NCBI RefSeq assembly: GCF_030811215.1
Contig: NZ_JAUSQM010000001.1
Coordinates: 310,001-374,000 of the forward strand
DNA: 64,000 nt
DNA from: Nocardioides massiliensis
GTDB taxonomy: Bacteria > Actinomycetota > Actinomycetes > Propionibacteriales > Nocardioidaceae
Direction of reading: 5' to 3'
Under the pieces are notes generated by a model. The model saw nothing but the letters and a program-made list of their open reading frames with translations. It had not been told where the DNA came from and ran no database searches. Below are positions 16,224 through 24,488 of the stretch, piece after piece; the stretch's first letter is position 1, and every line of letters starts with the position of its first letter. The position numbers and the translations under genes were made by a program.

Positions 16224-17384
16224 ATGACCCGCCCGTTGCGCTCCCTGTCCCTGGACGATCTGCGTCGGCGTACGTCGATGAAGTGGCAGACGTACGGCGC
16301 GGACGTGCTGCCGCTGTGGGTGGCGGAGATGGACGCCCCGATCGCACCGGCGGTGCAGCAGGCACTGACCGAGGCGATCAGCACGGGCGACACCGGCTAC
16401 CCGATGCTCGAGCCGTACGCCGAGGCCTTCGCCCAGTTCGCGACCGACCGCTGGGCTTGGACGCCGGACGCCGCGACGACCCGGGTGGTGAGCGACGTGA
16501 TGGGCGGCGCGGTCGAGGCGCTGCGGCTGGTGGCGCCGCCGGGGTCGGTCGTGGTGCTCAGCCCGCCGGTCTACCCGCCGTTCTACGGGTTCCTCCAGGC
16601 GGCCGGCTGGGAGGTGCGCGAGGCACCGCTCGGCAGCGACGGACGGCTCGACCTGGTGGCGGTGGCTGACGCGCTGCCGGGCGCTGCGGCGTACTTCCTG
16701 TGCAGTCCGCAGAACCCCACCGGCGTCGTGCACACCGCCGAGGAGCTCGCGGCCGTCGCGCAGCTGGCCGACCGCCACGGCGTGCGGGTGGTCGTCGACG
16801 AGGTGCACGCACCGCTGACCCACCCGGGCGAGACCTTCGTCCCCTACCTCGCGGTGCCGGGCACCGACGACGCCTTCGTCCTCACCTCCTCCTCGAAGGG
16901 CTGGCACCTCGCGGGCATGAAGGCCGCGCTCCTCATCGGTGGTGCCGCCACGAGCGAGGACCTCGCGCGCCTCCCCTGGGTCGCCGACCACGGCGCATCC
17001 CACCTCGGCGTCCTCGCCCACACCGCCGCGCTGCGCGACGGCCGCGACTGGCTGGACGCCCTGCTCGTCGACCTGGTCGAGAACCGCGAGCTCCTCGCGG
17101 ATCTCCTCGCCGAGCACCTCCCCGCGGTTCGGTACGCCGCGCCCCGGGCGACCTACCTGGCCTGGCTCGACTGCCGGGACCTGGCGCCGGAGGTGGCCCG
17201 GGCTCCGGGCGCCTGGTTCCTCGAGCACGCGAAGGTGGCCCTCAACGAGGGCGCGGACTTCGGCGCCGGCGGGGCGGGGCACGTGCGGCTCAACCTCGCC
17301 ACCACGCCGGGGATCCTCGAGCGTGCGGTGGCGCAGATGGCGCATTCCGTCGGTCGAGCGGGGTCGAGACCGCGCGACGTGTGA
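16224..17384 (+). CDS. PatB/MalY-like C-S lyase (cystathionine beta-lyase type aminotransferase fold)
   Basis: 386 aa from ATG at 16224. Family features are MKWQTYGADVLPLWVAEMD at the N-terminus, SPPVYPPFYGF, LCSPQNPTG, VVVDEVHAPL and the PLP-lysine motif SSSKGWHLAG at about residue 225. These match MalY/PatB enzymes that cleave cystathionine and related C-S bonds to release thiols. The C-terminal residues GRAGSRPRDV come from a REP-like element (17352-17371) that seems to have replaced or extended the native end. An SRPBCC gene follows after about 30 bp. Confidence 0.88.
   Translation: MTRPLRSLSLDDLRRRTSMKWQTYGADVLPLWVAEMDAPIAPAVQQALTEAISTGDTGYPMLEPYAEAFAQFATDRWAWTPDAATTRVVSDVMGGAVEALRLVAPPGSVVVLSPPVYPPFYGFLQAAGWEVREAPLGSDGRLDLVAVADALPGAAAYFLCSPQNPTGVVHTAEELAAVAQLADRHGVRVVVDEVHAPLTHPGETFVPYLAVPGTDDAFVLTSSSKGWHLAGMKAALLIGGAATSEDLARLPWVADHGASHLGVLAHTAALRDGRDWLDALLVDLVENRELLADLLAEHLPAVRYAAPRATYLAWLDCRDLAPEVARAPGAWFLEHAKVALNEGADFGAGGAGHVRLNLATTPGILERAVAQMAHSVGRAGSRPRDV
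17352..17371. repeat. Intragenic REP-like 20-mer, copy 2
   Basis: GGTCGAGCGGGGTCGAGACC is the inverse complement of the element at 13001-13020 with one mismatch. It lies over the last codons of the PatB-like gene and encodes part of its C-terminus. Confidence 0.65.
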
Positions 17385-17413
17385 CCCGCGGGACCTCCGG
17401 GCACCCTGCGCGC

Positions 17414-17926
17414 GTGACCACCTTCCGCGCCACCAACGACAGCCAGGGCGTCGTCCGCGCACCGCGCGAGGTCCTGTGGGAGACGCTGACCGACCCCGCG
17501 ACGCTGACCAAGCTCACCCCGATGCTGCAGCACATCGAGGTGGTGGGCGAGCAGGACGGGCACCCGCTGTGGCGCTGGACGATGAGCGGGATCGACGTGC
17601 TCGGGGTCAAGTTCCGCCCGGAGTTCACCGAGCAGATGATCTTCGACGAGCCGTCGTCGATCGACTACCGGCACGCGCCGCCGGCAGGCACGACGGAGAA
17701 GGCGTCGGTGCAGGGGTGGTACCGCCTCACCGACGCCAGCGACGACGACGGACCCGCGACGCACCTGCAGATCAGCATCGAGATCCGGGTCGACCTGCCG
17801 CTCCCCCGCGTCGCGAGCCGCGCGGTCACCGCGGTGATGAGCCGGGTCATCGACTTCACCGGGGAGAAGTTCGAGGCCAACCTCTACGCCCACCTCGGCA
17901 CGACCGGCACGACCGACCGGCCCTGA
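17414..17926 (+). CDS. SRPBCC family (START-like) protein
   Basis: 170 aa from GTG at 17414. The N-terminal VVRAPREVLWETLTDPATLTKL followed by alternating strands and a long C-terminal helix (VMSRVIDFTGEKFEANLYAHL) is typical of the SRPBCC ligand-binding helix-grip fold. Such proteins bind hydrophobic ligands or act as cyclases or lipid carriers; none of these can be assigned here. The gene is probably cotranscribed with the PatB-like gene and convergent with the FAD dehydrogenase. Confidence 0.85.
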   Translation: MTTFRATNDSQGVVRAPREVLWETLTDPATLTKLTPMLQHIEVVGEQDGHPLWRWTMSGIDVLGVKFRPEFTEQMIFDEPSSIDYRHAPPAGTTEKASVQGWYRLTDASDDDGPATHLQISIEIRVDLPLPRVASRAVTAVMSRVIDFTGEKFEANLYAHLGTTGTTDRP

Positions 17927-17939
17927 AGCGGACCCGGAC

Positions 17940-19613
17940 TCACCCCACCTGCGCGGCCGCGGCCCTCCCCGCCGTACGCCCGGAGAACAGGCAGCCGCCG
18001 AGGAACGTGCCCTCGAGCGCGTTGTAGCCGTGCATGCCACCGCCACCGAACCCGTTGACCTCGCCGGCGGCATACAACCCCGGCAGCGGCTCACCCTCGC
18101 TCGTCAGGCACCTCCCCGACAGGTCGGTCTCGAGCCCGCCGAGGGTCTTGCGGGTGAGGACGTTGAGGCGTACGGCGATGAGCGGGCCGTGCTTGGGGTC
18201 GAGGAACTTGTGCGGCGAGGCGACGCGGATCAGCTTGTCGCCGCGGTAGTTGCGGGCTCCGCGCAGCGCGGTGATCTGCGCATCCTTCGTGAACTCGTTG
18301 TCGATCTCCCGGTCGCGCTTCTCCACCAGCTCCCGAAGCGCGCCGGCGTCGATGTGCAGGCCGGCGTCACCGACGCGGTTCATCCCCTCGACCAGCTCCT
18401 CGAGGGTGTCGGCGACGACGAAGTCCTCGCCGTGTTGCTTGAACGCCTCGACCGGCCCCGCCGCGCCCGCCCTGACGCGCGACAGCAGCAGCTTGACGTC
18501 CTTGCCGGTCAGATCGGGGTTCTGCTCCGAGCCCGACAGCGCGAACTCCTTCTCGATCACCGCCTGCGTCAGCACGAACCACGAGTAGTCGTGGCCGGTG
18601 GAACGCAGGTGGGTGAGCGTGCCGAGGGTGTCGAAGCCCGGGAAGTACGGCGCGGGCAGCCGGTTGCCCTCCGCGTCGAGCCACAGCGACGAGGGACCGG
18701 GCAGGATGCGGATGCCGTGGTTGTCCCAGATCGGGTCCCAGTTGCGCAGGCCCTCGACGTAGTGCCACATCCGGTCGGGGTTGATGATCCGCGCCCCGGC
18801 CTCGCCGGTGATCTGCAGCATCCGCCCGTCGACGTGGGCAGGGACGCCGGCGACCATCCTCTTCGGCGGCGTGCCGAGCCGCGCCGGCCACGCCTTGCGG
18901 ACGAGATCGTGGTTGCCGCCGATCCCGCCGCTGGTGACGATCACGGCCTGGCCGCGGATCTCGAAGTCGGCGATCTCCTCGCGGTTGCTGGCCATTCCGC
19001 GCGCGACGCTGTCCGGGGCGAGCACCGTGCCCTGCACCCCGACCACGGCACCACTCTCGAGCACGAGGGCGTCGACCCGGTGGCGGAACCGGAACTGCAG
19101 TCGCCCCGTGCCGGCGTGCTCGCGCACGCGGCGCTCGAACGGCTCGACCACGCCCGGCCCGGTCCCCCACGTGATGTGGAAGCGCGGCACGGAGTTGCCG
19201 TGGCCCTCGGCGCGACCGTCACCGCGCTCGGCCCAGCCGACGATCGGGAAGACCCGGTGCCCCATCTGGCGCAGCCACGCCCGCTTCTCCCCGGCCGCGA
19301 AGTCGACGTACGCCTCCGCCCAGGCGCGCGGCCACCGATCTTCCTCGCGGTCGAACTGCGCGCTGCCCAACCAGTCCTGCCAGGCGAGGTCGCGGGAGTC
19401 CTTGACACCCATGCGCCGCTGCTCGGGGCTGTCGACGAGGAACAGCCCGCCGAGACTCCAGAACGCCTGCCCGCCCAGTGACTGCTCGGGCTCCTGGTCG
19501 ATGAGGATCACCGACCGGCCGGCGTCGGCCGCCTCCGCCGCCGCGACGAGGCCCGCGAGGCCCCCGCCGACGACCACGACGTCTGCCTGCTGTCCCACCG
19601 TCCGCTCAGCCAT
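17940..19613 (-). CDS. FAD-binding dehydrogenase (Rv0785 / KstD-related)
   Basis: 557 aa. The N-terminal Rossmann motif VVVVGGGLAGLVAAAEAADAG (GxGxxG) is followed by an acidic ribose-binding residue (LIDQEPEQS). The C-terminus carries the fumarate reductase/ketosteroid dehydrogenase flavoprotein pattern LPGLYAAGEVNGFGGGG. The protein fits the putative FAD-binding dehydrogenase group that includes Rv0785. The substrate is unknown, and steroid catabolism is not supported by neighbours. It is divergent from an SDR gene with about 50 bp between the starts. Confidence 0.88.
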   Translation of the reverse strand: MAERTVGQQADVVVVGGGLAGLVAAAEAADAGRSVILIDQEPEQSLGGQAFWSLGGLFLVDSPEQRRMGVKDSRDLAWQDWLGSAQFDREEDRWPRAWAEAYVDFAAGEKRAWLRQMGHRVFPIVGWAERGDGRAEGHGNSVPRFHITWGTGPGVVEPFERRVREHAGTGRLQFRFRHRVDALVLESGAVVGVQGTVLAPDSVARGMASNREEIADFEIRGQAVIVTSGGIGGNHDLVRKAWPARLGTPPKRMVAGVPAHVDGRMLQITGEAGARIINPDRMWHYVEGLRNWDPIWDNHGIRILPGPSSLWLDAEGNRLPAPYFPGFDTLGTLTHLRSTGHDYSWFVLTQAVIEKEFALSGSEQNPDLTGKDVKLLLSRVRAGAAGPVEAFKQHGEDFVVADTLEELVEGMNRVGDAGLHIDAGALRELVEKRDREIDNEFTKDAQITALRGARNYRGDKLIRVASPHKFLDPKHGPLIAVRLNVLTRKTLGGLETDLSGRCLTSEGEPLPGLYAAGEVNGFGGGGMHGYNALEGTFLGGCLFSGRTAGRAAAAQVG

Positions 19614-19663
19614 GTGCCGAATGCTTCCATGCCGGCCCCGCGATGTGGCTAGTGTCCGCGACC

Positions 19664-20527
19664 ATGAGGCATCTCGAGGGACGCGTCGTCGTCGTCACCG
19701 GGTCCAGCCGCGGCATCGGGTACGCCGTCGCGGCCGAGCTCGTCGCCCAGGGCGCGCGCGTCGTGGTCAACGGGCGCGACGCGGCCGTGGTCGACGCCGC
19801 GGTCGAGGAGCTGGTCGCCGATGCGCCCGGCGCAGCGGTCGGGGTCGCCGGGTCGGCGGCCGAGCCGGCCGTCGCGCAGGCGCTCATGGACGCCGCCGCC
19901 GAGCTCGGCGGGCTCACCGACCTCGTCGCGTGCGCCGGCACCGCCGAACCGACCGGATCCTCGATCCTCACCGTCACCCCCGAGCAGTGGCAGGACCTGA
20001 TCGATGCACACCTGACGTCGGCGTTCCAGGTCGCGCGACTCGCCGGACCCCTCCTTGTCGAGCGCGGCGGCGGATCGATCGTGCTGACCGGCTCCCACGC
20101 GTTCACCGGGTCGTACGGCGGCTCCGGCTACCCCGCCGCGAAGGGTGCGACCGTCAGCCTGGGACTCGCCATGGCCGCCGAGCTGCGCGACCACGGCGTA
20201 CGCGTCAACACCGTCTGCCCCGGCGCCCGCACCCGGCTCTCGACCGGTGACGACTACGAGGCCCAGATCGAGGACCTGCACCGCCGCGGCATCCTCGACG
20301 ACCTCACGCGGATGGGATCACTCGACCCGGCGGGACCCGAGTACGTCGCGCGGCTGTATGCGTTCTTGCTCTCCGACCTCGCCGCCGACATCACCGGTCA
20401 GACCTACGTCGGCTCCGGGTGCTTCCTCGGACGGTTCGCGCGACCGGAGGCCGAGATGATCACCTGGGCCGACCACCACACCACCCCGCCCCTGACGCTC
20501 GAGCAGATCGCCGAGCACCTGGCCTGA
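19664..20527 (+). CDS. SDR family NAD(P)-dependent oxidoreductase
   Basis: 287 aa from ATG at 19664. The cofactor motif is TGSSRGIGYAV near residue 12. A Ser in TGSHAF and Tyr/Lys in SGYPAAK form the catalytic Ser-Tyr-Lys set, and NTVCPGARTRL follows, all as in classical short-chain dehydrogenases. The C-terminal extension (ADHHTTPPLTLEQIAEHLA) is longer than in minimal SDRs. The substrate is unknown. Divergent orientation to the FAD dehydrogenase suggests, but does not prove, a shared pathway. Confidence 0.9.
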   Translation: MRHLEGRVVVVTGSSRGIGYAVAAELVAQGARVVVNGRDAAVVDAAVEELVADAPGAAVGVAGSAAEPAVAQALMDAAAELGGLTDLVACAGTAEPTGSSILTVTPEQWQDLIDAHLTSAFQVARLAGPLLVERGGGSIVLTGSHAFTGSYGGSGYPAAKGATVSLGLAMAAELRDHGVRVNTVCPGARTRLSTGDDYEAQIEDLHRRGILDDLTRMGSLDPAGPEYVARLYAFLLSDLAADITGQTYVGSGCFLGRFARPEAEMITWADHHTTPPLTLEQIAEHLA

Positions 20528-20543
20528 GACCTGCGCGTGGGCG

Positions 20544-21020
20544 TCAGCCGCGGGTGCCGCGGGTGCCGTGTCCGCTCCCGTGGCCGCTCCCGTGGCCGGT
20601 CCCGTGACCGGTCCCGTGCCGCGACCCGCGGGTCTTGGCGGTGCCGCCGGTCTTCTTGGTCTTGCGGGTGTGGACCGTGGCGGGCGGTGGCTCGGGGTCG
20701 GGCTCGTCGGTCTCCTCGACCACGTCGTCGTCCTCGGCGGCGTCATCGAGCCGGGCCCGCAGCTGTTCGGCCGCGGCGAGCACGTGCTCGGCGTCCCCGT
20801 CCTCGAGCCTGCCCTCGTCGCGCGCGTCGGTGGCGAGGGAGGTGAGCCGGTCGAGCGCGGTCCGCGCGGTGTCCTCGTCACCTGCGACAAGCGCCGCATC
20901 CACCTCGTCGAGTGCGGTCGCGAGTGCGGGCACCTGACTCGCCGGGGTCGTCGCGCCTCCGCAGGCGGCGACCAGCACGACTCCCGCCACGACCACCGCA
21001 ATCCGGGCCAGGGCACTCAT
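20544..21020 (-). CDS. Lipoprotein with His/Gly-rich repeat tail
   Basis: 158 aa. The signal peptide ends in a lipobox VLVAAC (Cys20). The middle (residues about 30-95) is an acidic helical region, ATALDEVDAALVAGDEDTAR and beyond. After a Glu/Pro segment the tail is a run of HGTGHG/GHGSGHG repeats encoded by 12-bp DNA repeats at about 20562-20630. The start overlaps the stop of the upstream Ser/Thr kinase, so it belongs to the two-kinase operon. It may be a kinase-linked envelope sensor or a metal-binding protein; both are guesses. Confidence 0.75.
   Translation of the reverse strand: MSALARIAVVVAGVVLVAACGGATTPASQVPALATALDEVDAALVAGDEDTARTALDRLTSLATDARDEGRLEDGDAEHVLAAAEQLRARLDDAAEDDDVVEETDEPDPEPPPATVHTRKTKKTGGTAKTRGSRHGTGHGTGHGSGHGSGHGTRGTRG
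20562..20630. repeat. Short tandem repeats encoding GHGT/GHGS units
   Basis: Imperfect 12-bp units of the type CCGCTCCCGTGG and CCGGTCCCGTGA repeat about five times. They lie in frame in the lipoprotein gene and encode GHGTGHGSGHGS. Such tracts vary in length by slippage. Confidence 0.6.
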
Positions 21021-22198
21021 CGCCGTACCGCGTCGTGGAGGCGGCCGAGCGGCTCTCGGAACTCGGCCGGCAGGTTGGTCGGGAGGCCGTCGGCATCGCG
21101 TTCGACCGTCGCGGACGGGGTCCGCTCCGACTCACCGGACCCGGCCGTCGCCGCCACGGCGACGCCACCGAGCGCCACCAGCACACCCGCACCGGCGAGC
21201 AGGGCCAGCGCCGGCTGGCGTCGGACCCACTCCCGCACCCGGTGCACGGTTGCGGCGGCGGGCCAGGCGGGACCGGACGGGGTCTGCGTGAGTACGACGG
21301 TCCGCGGGTCCAGCACCGCGGTCTGCTGCTCGAGCACGGCTGTCGCTGTCGGCAGGTCGTCGGTCTCGGCACTTCCGGTGTCGGCGAGCGCGCGCAGCTC
21401 ATCAGCGACCTCGGGAGCCGCAGGGCGGGCGGGTGCTTCGCGGGCAGTCATCGCCGCCACCAGTGCTCGCCACGGCGCGGGGAGGTCGGTCGGCACGGTC
21501 ACGGGCTGGTGGAGCCGGGCCAGCGCTGCCTCGGCCGGCACGCCCGAGTAGGCCCGCGTGCCGGTCAGCACCTCCAGCAGCACGAGGCCCAACGCGTAGA
21601 CGTCAGCGGCTCCGGTGACGGGGTCGCCGGTCAGCTGCTCGGGAGCGAGGTAGGCGGCTGTCCCGATCGTCATGCCGGTGCGGGTGTGGCCGGTGACGTC
21701 GGAGAGCAACCGCGCGATCCCGAAGTCGGTCAGCCATGCACGGTCGCCGTCGACCAGGATGTTGCCCGGCTTCACGTCGCGGTGGACCACGCCGGCGCCG
21801 TGGACCGCTGCCAGGGCATCGGCGACCTGGGCACCGATGCGCGCCACCCAGCGCGTGTCCGAGCACGGCTCGGCGCAGTGCTCGCGCAAGGTGGTGCCGG
21901 GCACGAGCTCCATCACGAGGAAGGGACGCTGCTCGTCGAGCGCGGCGTCGAGCACGGTGACCAGGCCTGGGTGGTCGAGCCGCGCGAGCGTCCGCGCCTC
22001 CTGCACGAACCTGGCGCGCTCCCCCGCGTCCAGCGTCGGCTCGCGCAGGACCTTGACCGCGACCTCCCGGTCCAGCACGACATCGGTGGCCCGATAGACG
22101 TCGGCCATCCCACCGCGACCGAGCACGGACTCGACGCGATAACGCCCGCCGAGCGTGACGTCGTCCGCCTCGTGCGGTGGATCGATCTGCTGGACCAT
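21017..22198 (-). CDS. Membrane serine/threonine protein kinase (downstream copy)
   Basis: 393 aa from ATG at 22198, with GGAGAGG upstream; GTG at 22231 is possible but less likely. Kinase motifs are the Gly loop LGRGGMADVY, Lys49 in VAVKVL, HRDVKPGNIL with Asp141, DFG at 158-160 and APEQL. After a linker there is one transmembrane segment (ALALLAGAGVLVALGGVAVAA) and a short outer tail without PASTA domains. It is a Hanks-type kinase, paralogous to the upstream gene, and coupled to the lipoprotein downstream. Confidence 0.92.
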   Translation of the reverse strand: MVQQIDPPHEADDVTLGGRYRVESVLGRGGMADVYRATDVVLDREVAVKVLREPTLDAGERARFVQEARTLARLDHPGLVTVLDAALDEQRPFLVMELVPGTTLREHCAEPCSDTRWVARIGAQVADALAAVHGAGVVHRDVKPGNILVDGDRAWLTDFGIARLLSDVTGHTRTGMTIGTAAYLAPEQLTGDPVTGAADVYALGLVLLEVLTGTRAYSGVPAEAALARLHQPVTVPTDLPAPWRALVAAMTAREAPARPAAPEVADELRALADTGSAETDDLPTATAVLEQQTAVLDPRTVVLTQTPSGPAWPAAATVHRVREWVRRQPALALLAGAGVLVALGGVAVAATAGSGESERTPSATVERDADGLPTNLPAEFREPLGRLHDAVRR

Positions 22199-22234
22199 CG
22201 CGGCCCCCTCTCCCCACGCCCGTGGGCTCACCGC

Positions 22235-23707
22235 TCAGCCGTTGCCTTTGCCCGTGCCCGGACCGCCGCCGGGGTCGCCACCACGCCCGCCGGGCGTGCC
22301 CGCCCACGGCGGCGGGCCGCTCTTCGCGGGCCCTCCGGTGCGCGCGGGCTTCTCGTTCTTCTTCGGTGCGGGTGCCGGGGCGCGCGTGGATGCCTTCTGC
22401 GTCGCCGCTCGCTCTGCAGCCGCCTTCTGCGCCGCTGCCTTCTGCGCGGCTGCCTCCGCCGCGGCCGCCTTCTCCGCGCGCGCCTGCGCCCGGGCCCGCC
22501 GCTGGCGTTGTTGCTGTCGTTTGTCGGCGAGCGCCTCCAGCTGCTTGCCCCACCCGACGACGACCGCGAGGCTCGAGGAAGGGAACGTCGACCCCGCCCC
22601 GCCGGCTGCGGCTCCGGCCGTCGCCGCGGCCGTGGCCTCAACCTCGCCCTGGAGGCCGGCGGGCAGGTTGAGCCCGAGCACCAGTGCGAGCACCGCCGCC
22701 GCGCTCACCAGCACCGCCGCTGCCGGTCGTTTCGCCACCACCCGACGAGCGCGGGCGAGCACGGCCACGCCCGTGCGCGGCTCCGGGCGGTCGTCTCGGG
22801 CCGCGGTCGGCGCAGCCGGCACCGGGAGGGGCACCGGCATGAACGTCCTCGTGGTGGTGGCCGAATCGGCGTACGCGTCGGCGACGGCCTGCAACCGGCG
22901 CGCGACCTCCTCGGCCCCGGGACGATCGGTCGGCTCCATCGCCGTCATCGCGTGCAGCAGGCTCTGCCAGCCCGCCGAGAGGTGGGCGGGGACCTCGGGC
23001 GGCTGGGAGATCCGCGCGACGGCGGCCTCGATCGGCGTACCGACATACATCCGCCGACCGGTCAGGAGTTCCAACAGCACCAGCCCCAGCGCATAGACGT
23101 CCGCGGCGGGCGTGACCTCACTGCCGGTGACCTGTTCGGGGGCGAGGTACGCCGCCGTCCCGACCGCCATGCCGGTGTGGGTGTGGCCGGCCGGGTCCTG
23201 CAGGAGCCGGGCGATGCCGAAGTCGGTGAGCCAGGCACGCCGGGACTCGTGGTCGACGAGCACGTTCGCGGGCTTCACGTCCCGGTGGACGATCCCGCGG
23301 TGGTGCACGGCGGCCAGCGCCTGCGCCACCTGGGCGCCGATGCCGGCGACCCACCCGGGCGCGCCCGGCGGGCCATTGCAGAAGTCGCGCAGCGTGCGGC
23401 CCTCGATGAGCTCCATGACCAGGTAGGGCTTCTCGCCCTCCAGGCCGGCGTCGAGCAGCGTCACCAACCCGGGGTGGGCCAGCCGCGCAAGGGTCCGGGC
23501 CTCGGTGATGAACCGGGCCCGATCGTCGTCAGCGGCGGCGGTGTCGCGCAGCACCTTGACCGCGACGTCCCGGTCCAGCAGGACGTCGGTGGCGCGGTGG
23601 ACGTCGGCCGCTCCGCCACGGCCCAGCAACGGGCCCAGCGCATAGCGGCCACCCAGGACGACCTGCTCCTGGGTGGTGCGGGGGACGGGATCGGGTGACG
23701 GGGGCAT
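22235..23707 (-). CDS. Membrane serine/threonine protein kinase (upstream copy) with Ala/Lys-rich outer tail
   Basis: 490 aa from ATG at 23707. Kinase motifs are LGRGGAADVH, Lys51 in VAVKVL, HRDVKPANVL with Asp143, DFG at about 162-164 and APEQV. One transmembrane helix (AAVLVSAAAVLALVLGL) is followed by an outer region with an Arg/Ala/Lys-rich coiled-coil-like stretch (KAAAAEAAAQKAAAQKAAAE) and a Pro/Gly-rich end. No PASTA domain is present. The start codon lies in a perfect 9-bp inverted repeat (23702-23723). The next kinase begins just after its stop. Confidence 0.92.
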   Translation of the reverse strand: MPPSPDPVPRTTQEQVVLGGRYALGPLLGRGGAADVHRATDVLLDRDVAVKVLRDTAAADDDRARFITEARTLARLAHPGLVTLLDAGLEGEKPYLVMELIEGRTLRDFCNGPPGAPGWVAGIGAQVAQALAAVHHRGIVHRDVKPANVLVDHESRRAWLTDFGIARLLQDPAGHTHTGMAVGTAAYLAPEQVTGSEVTPAADVYALGLVLLELLTGRRMYVGTPIEAAVARISQPPEVPAHLSAGWQSLLHAMTAMEPTDRPGAEEVARRLQAVADAYADSATTTRTFMPVPLPVPAAPTAARDDRPEPRTGVAVLARARRVVAKRPAAAVLVSAAAVLALVLGLNLPAGLQGEVEATAAATAGAAAGGAGSTFPSSSLAVVVGWGKQLEALADKRQQQRQRRARAQARAEKAAAAEAAAQKAAAQKAAAERAATQKASTRAPAPAPKKNEKPARTGGPAKSGPPPWAGTPGGRGGDPGGGPGTGKGNG

Positions 23708-23723
23708 CACGGCTGTGATGCCC
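23702..23723. promoter_or_regulatory. Inverted repeat over the kinase start codon
   Basis: GGGCATCAC (23702-23710) and GTGATGCCC (23715-23723) are perfect 9-bp arms around GGCT. The ATG of the upstream kinase lies in one arm. It may be an operator or an mRNA hairpin that hides the start. Confidence 0.45.
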
Positions 23724-23810
23724 GGTGCCGGGTGGTCTGACACCTCGGGGCGGCGTACGGCGATCCCCCGTCGCGGTTCGCTTCGTCGAGACGGGCGTAC
23801 CCTCGATCCC

Positions 23811-24119
23811 ATGGTCGAGCCGATCACCGCCGGGCAGTTCCGCGCTGCCGCTGGCGTCGAGGACTGGCAGGTCGACGCCACCGCGGCCGTCGCGACCTTC
23901 GGCACGGCGTCGTTCGCCACCGGGGTCGCGCTCGTCAACCGCATCGCGAAGCTGGCCGAGGACGCCAACCATCACCCCGACGTCGACCTGCGCTACACGA
24001 CGCTCACCGTGCGGCTCACCACCCACCAGGTGGAGGCGCTCACCGAGCGCGACGTGGCGCTGGCGCGGCAGATCTCCCGGGCCGCCCGCGACCTGGGCAT
24101 CTCGGTCGTCCCGGCCTGA
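23811..24119 (+). CDS. 4a-hydroxytetrahydrobiopterin (pterin-4a-carbinolamine) dehydratase
   Basis: 102 aa from ATG at 23811, with TACCCT (23798-23803) 7 nt before it, suggesting a leaderless start. The signature NHHPDVDLRYTTLTVRLTTH, with the His-His-Pro and later His of the active site, is complete, and the length is normal for the PCD/DCoH family. It dehydrates 4a-hydroxy-tetrahydropterin. No aromatic amino acid hydroxylase is nearby, so the pterin or molybdopterin context is unclear. Confidence 0.93.
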   Translation: MVEPITAGQFRAAAGVEDWQVDATAAVATFGTASFATGVALVNRIAKLAEDANHHPDVDLRYTTLTVRLTTHQVEALTERDVALARQISRAARDLGISVVPA

Positions 24120-24160
24120 CCACGGATCGCCGCAGGCTCACCCGGCGGTCAAGCGGATCG

Positions 24161-24225
24161 TCAGCCGGGCAAACGCGTGCCCGAACGGCGAGATCGGCCC
24201 GATCGCGGCACGTTTGCCCGGTTGA
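24161..24225. terminator. Long hairpin at a convergent junction
   Basis: Arms at 24161-24181 and 24207-24225 pair through CCGGGCAAACG and CGTTTGCCCGG with a 2-nt bulge. A GATCGGCCCGATC core forms a small inner hairpin. It lies between the pterin dehydratase and the phnA remnant, and there is no T tail. It probably acts as a bidirectional terminator. Confidence 0.6.
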
Positions 24226-24241
24226 GGAGCACGGCGCAAGA

Positions 24242-24488
24242 TCAGAGAACCTTCTTGACCACGCTCGACTTGAGCTGCATGCGGCCGTGGCCGGGGACGG
24301 TGGCGTCGATGTCGTGATCTCCCACGCCGTCGGTGATGAGGCGGATGCCGCGGAGCATCGTCCGTCTCGGCCGCGAGGCCCTCACCGGCGGTCCACTCGT
24401 GCCCGCACATCGGGCACACCAGGAGGGCGCCCTGCTCGTAGGAGTACTCCTCGGCGCACGCGGGGCAGGGAGGGAGCGCCTCAGACAT
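24242..24488 (-). pseudogene. PhnA/YjdM-family zinc-ribbon protein, internally deleted and frameshifted
   Basis: From ATG at 24488 the frame gives MSEALPPCPACAEEYSYEQG and LLVCPMCGHEW, the N-terminal zinc ribbon of PhnA/YjdM proteins, up to about residue 43 (AAETD). The sequence then leaves frame. The family C-terminus continues in another frame as GIRLITDGVGDHDID and MQLKSSVVKKVL, ending at TGA 24244-24242. Compared with the ~110-aa family, about 35 central residues (the VKDANG...DLKVKGSSS region) are missing. The ATG overlaps the last codons of ychF, so the remnant may still be translated as a zinc ribbon with an unrelated tail. Confidence 0.8.

Noticed and set aside
20562-20630. CRISPR-like short repeats
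   Set aside because: Units are 12 bp, contiguous, in frame and encode GHGT/GHGS. There are no spacers or cas genes.
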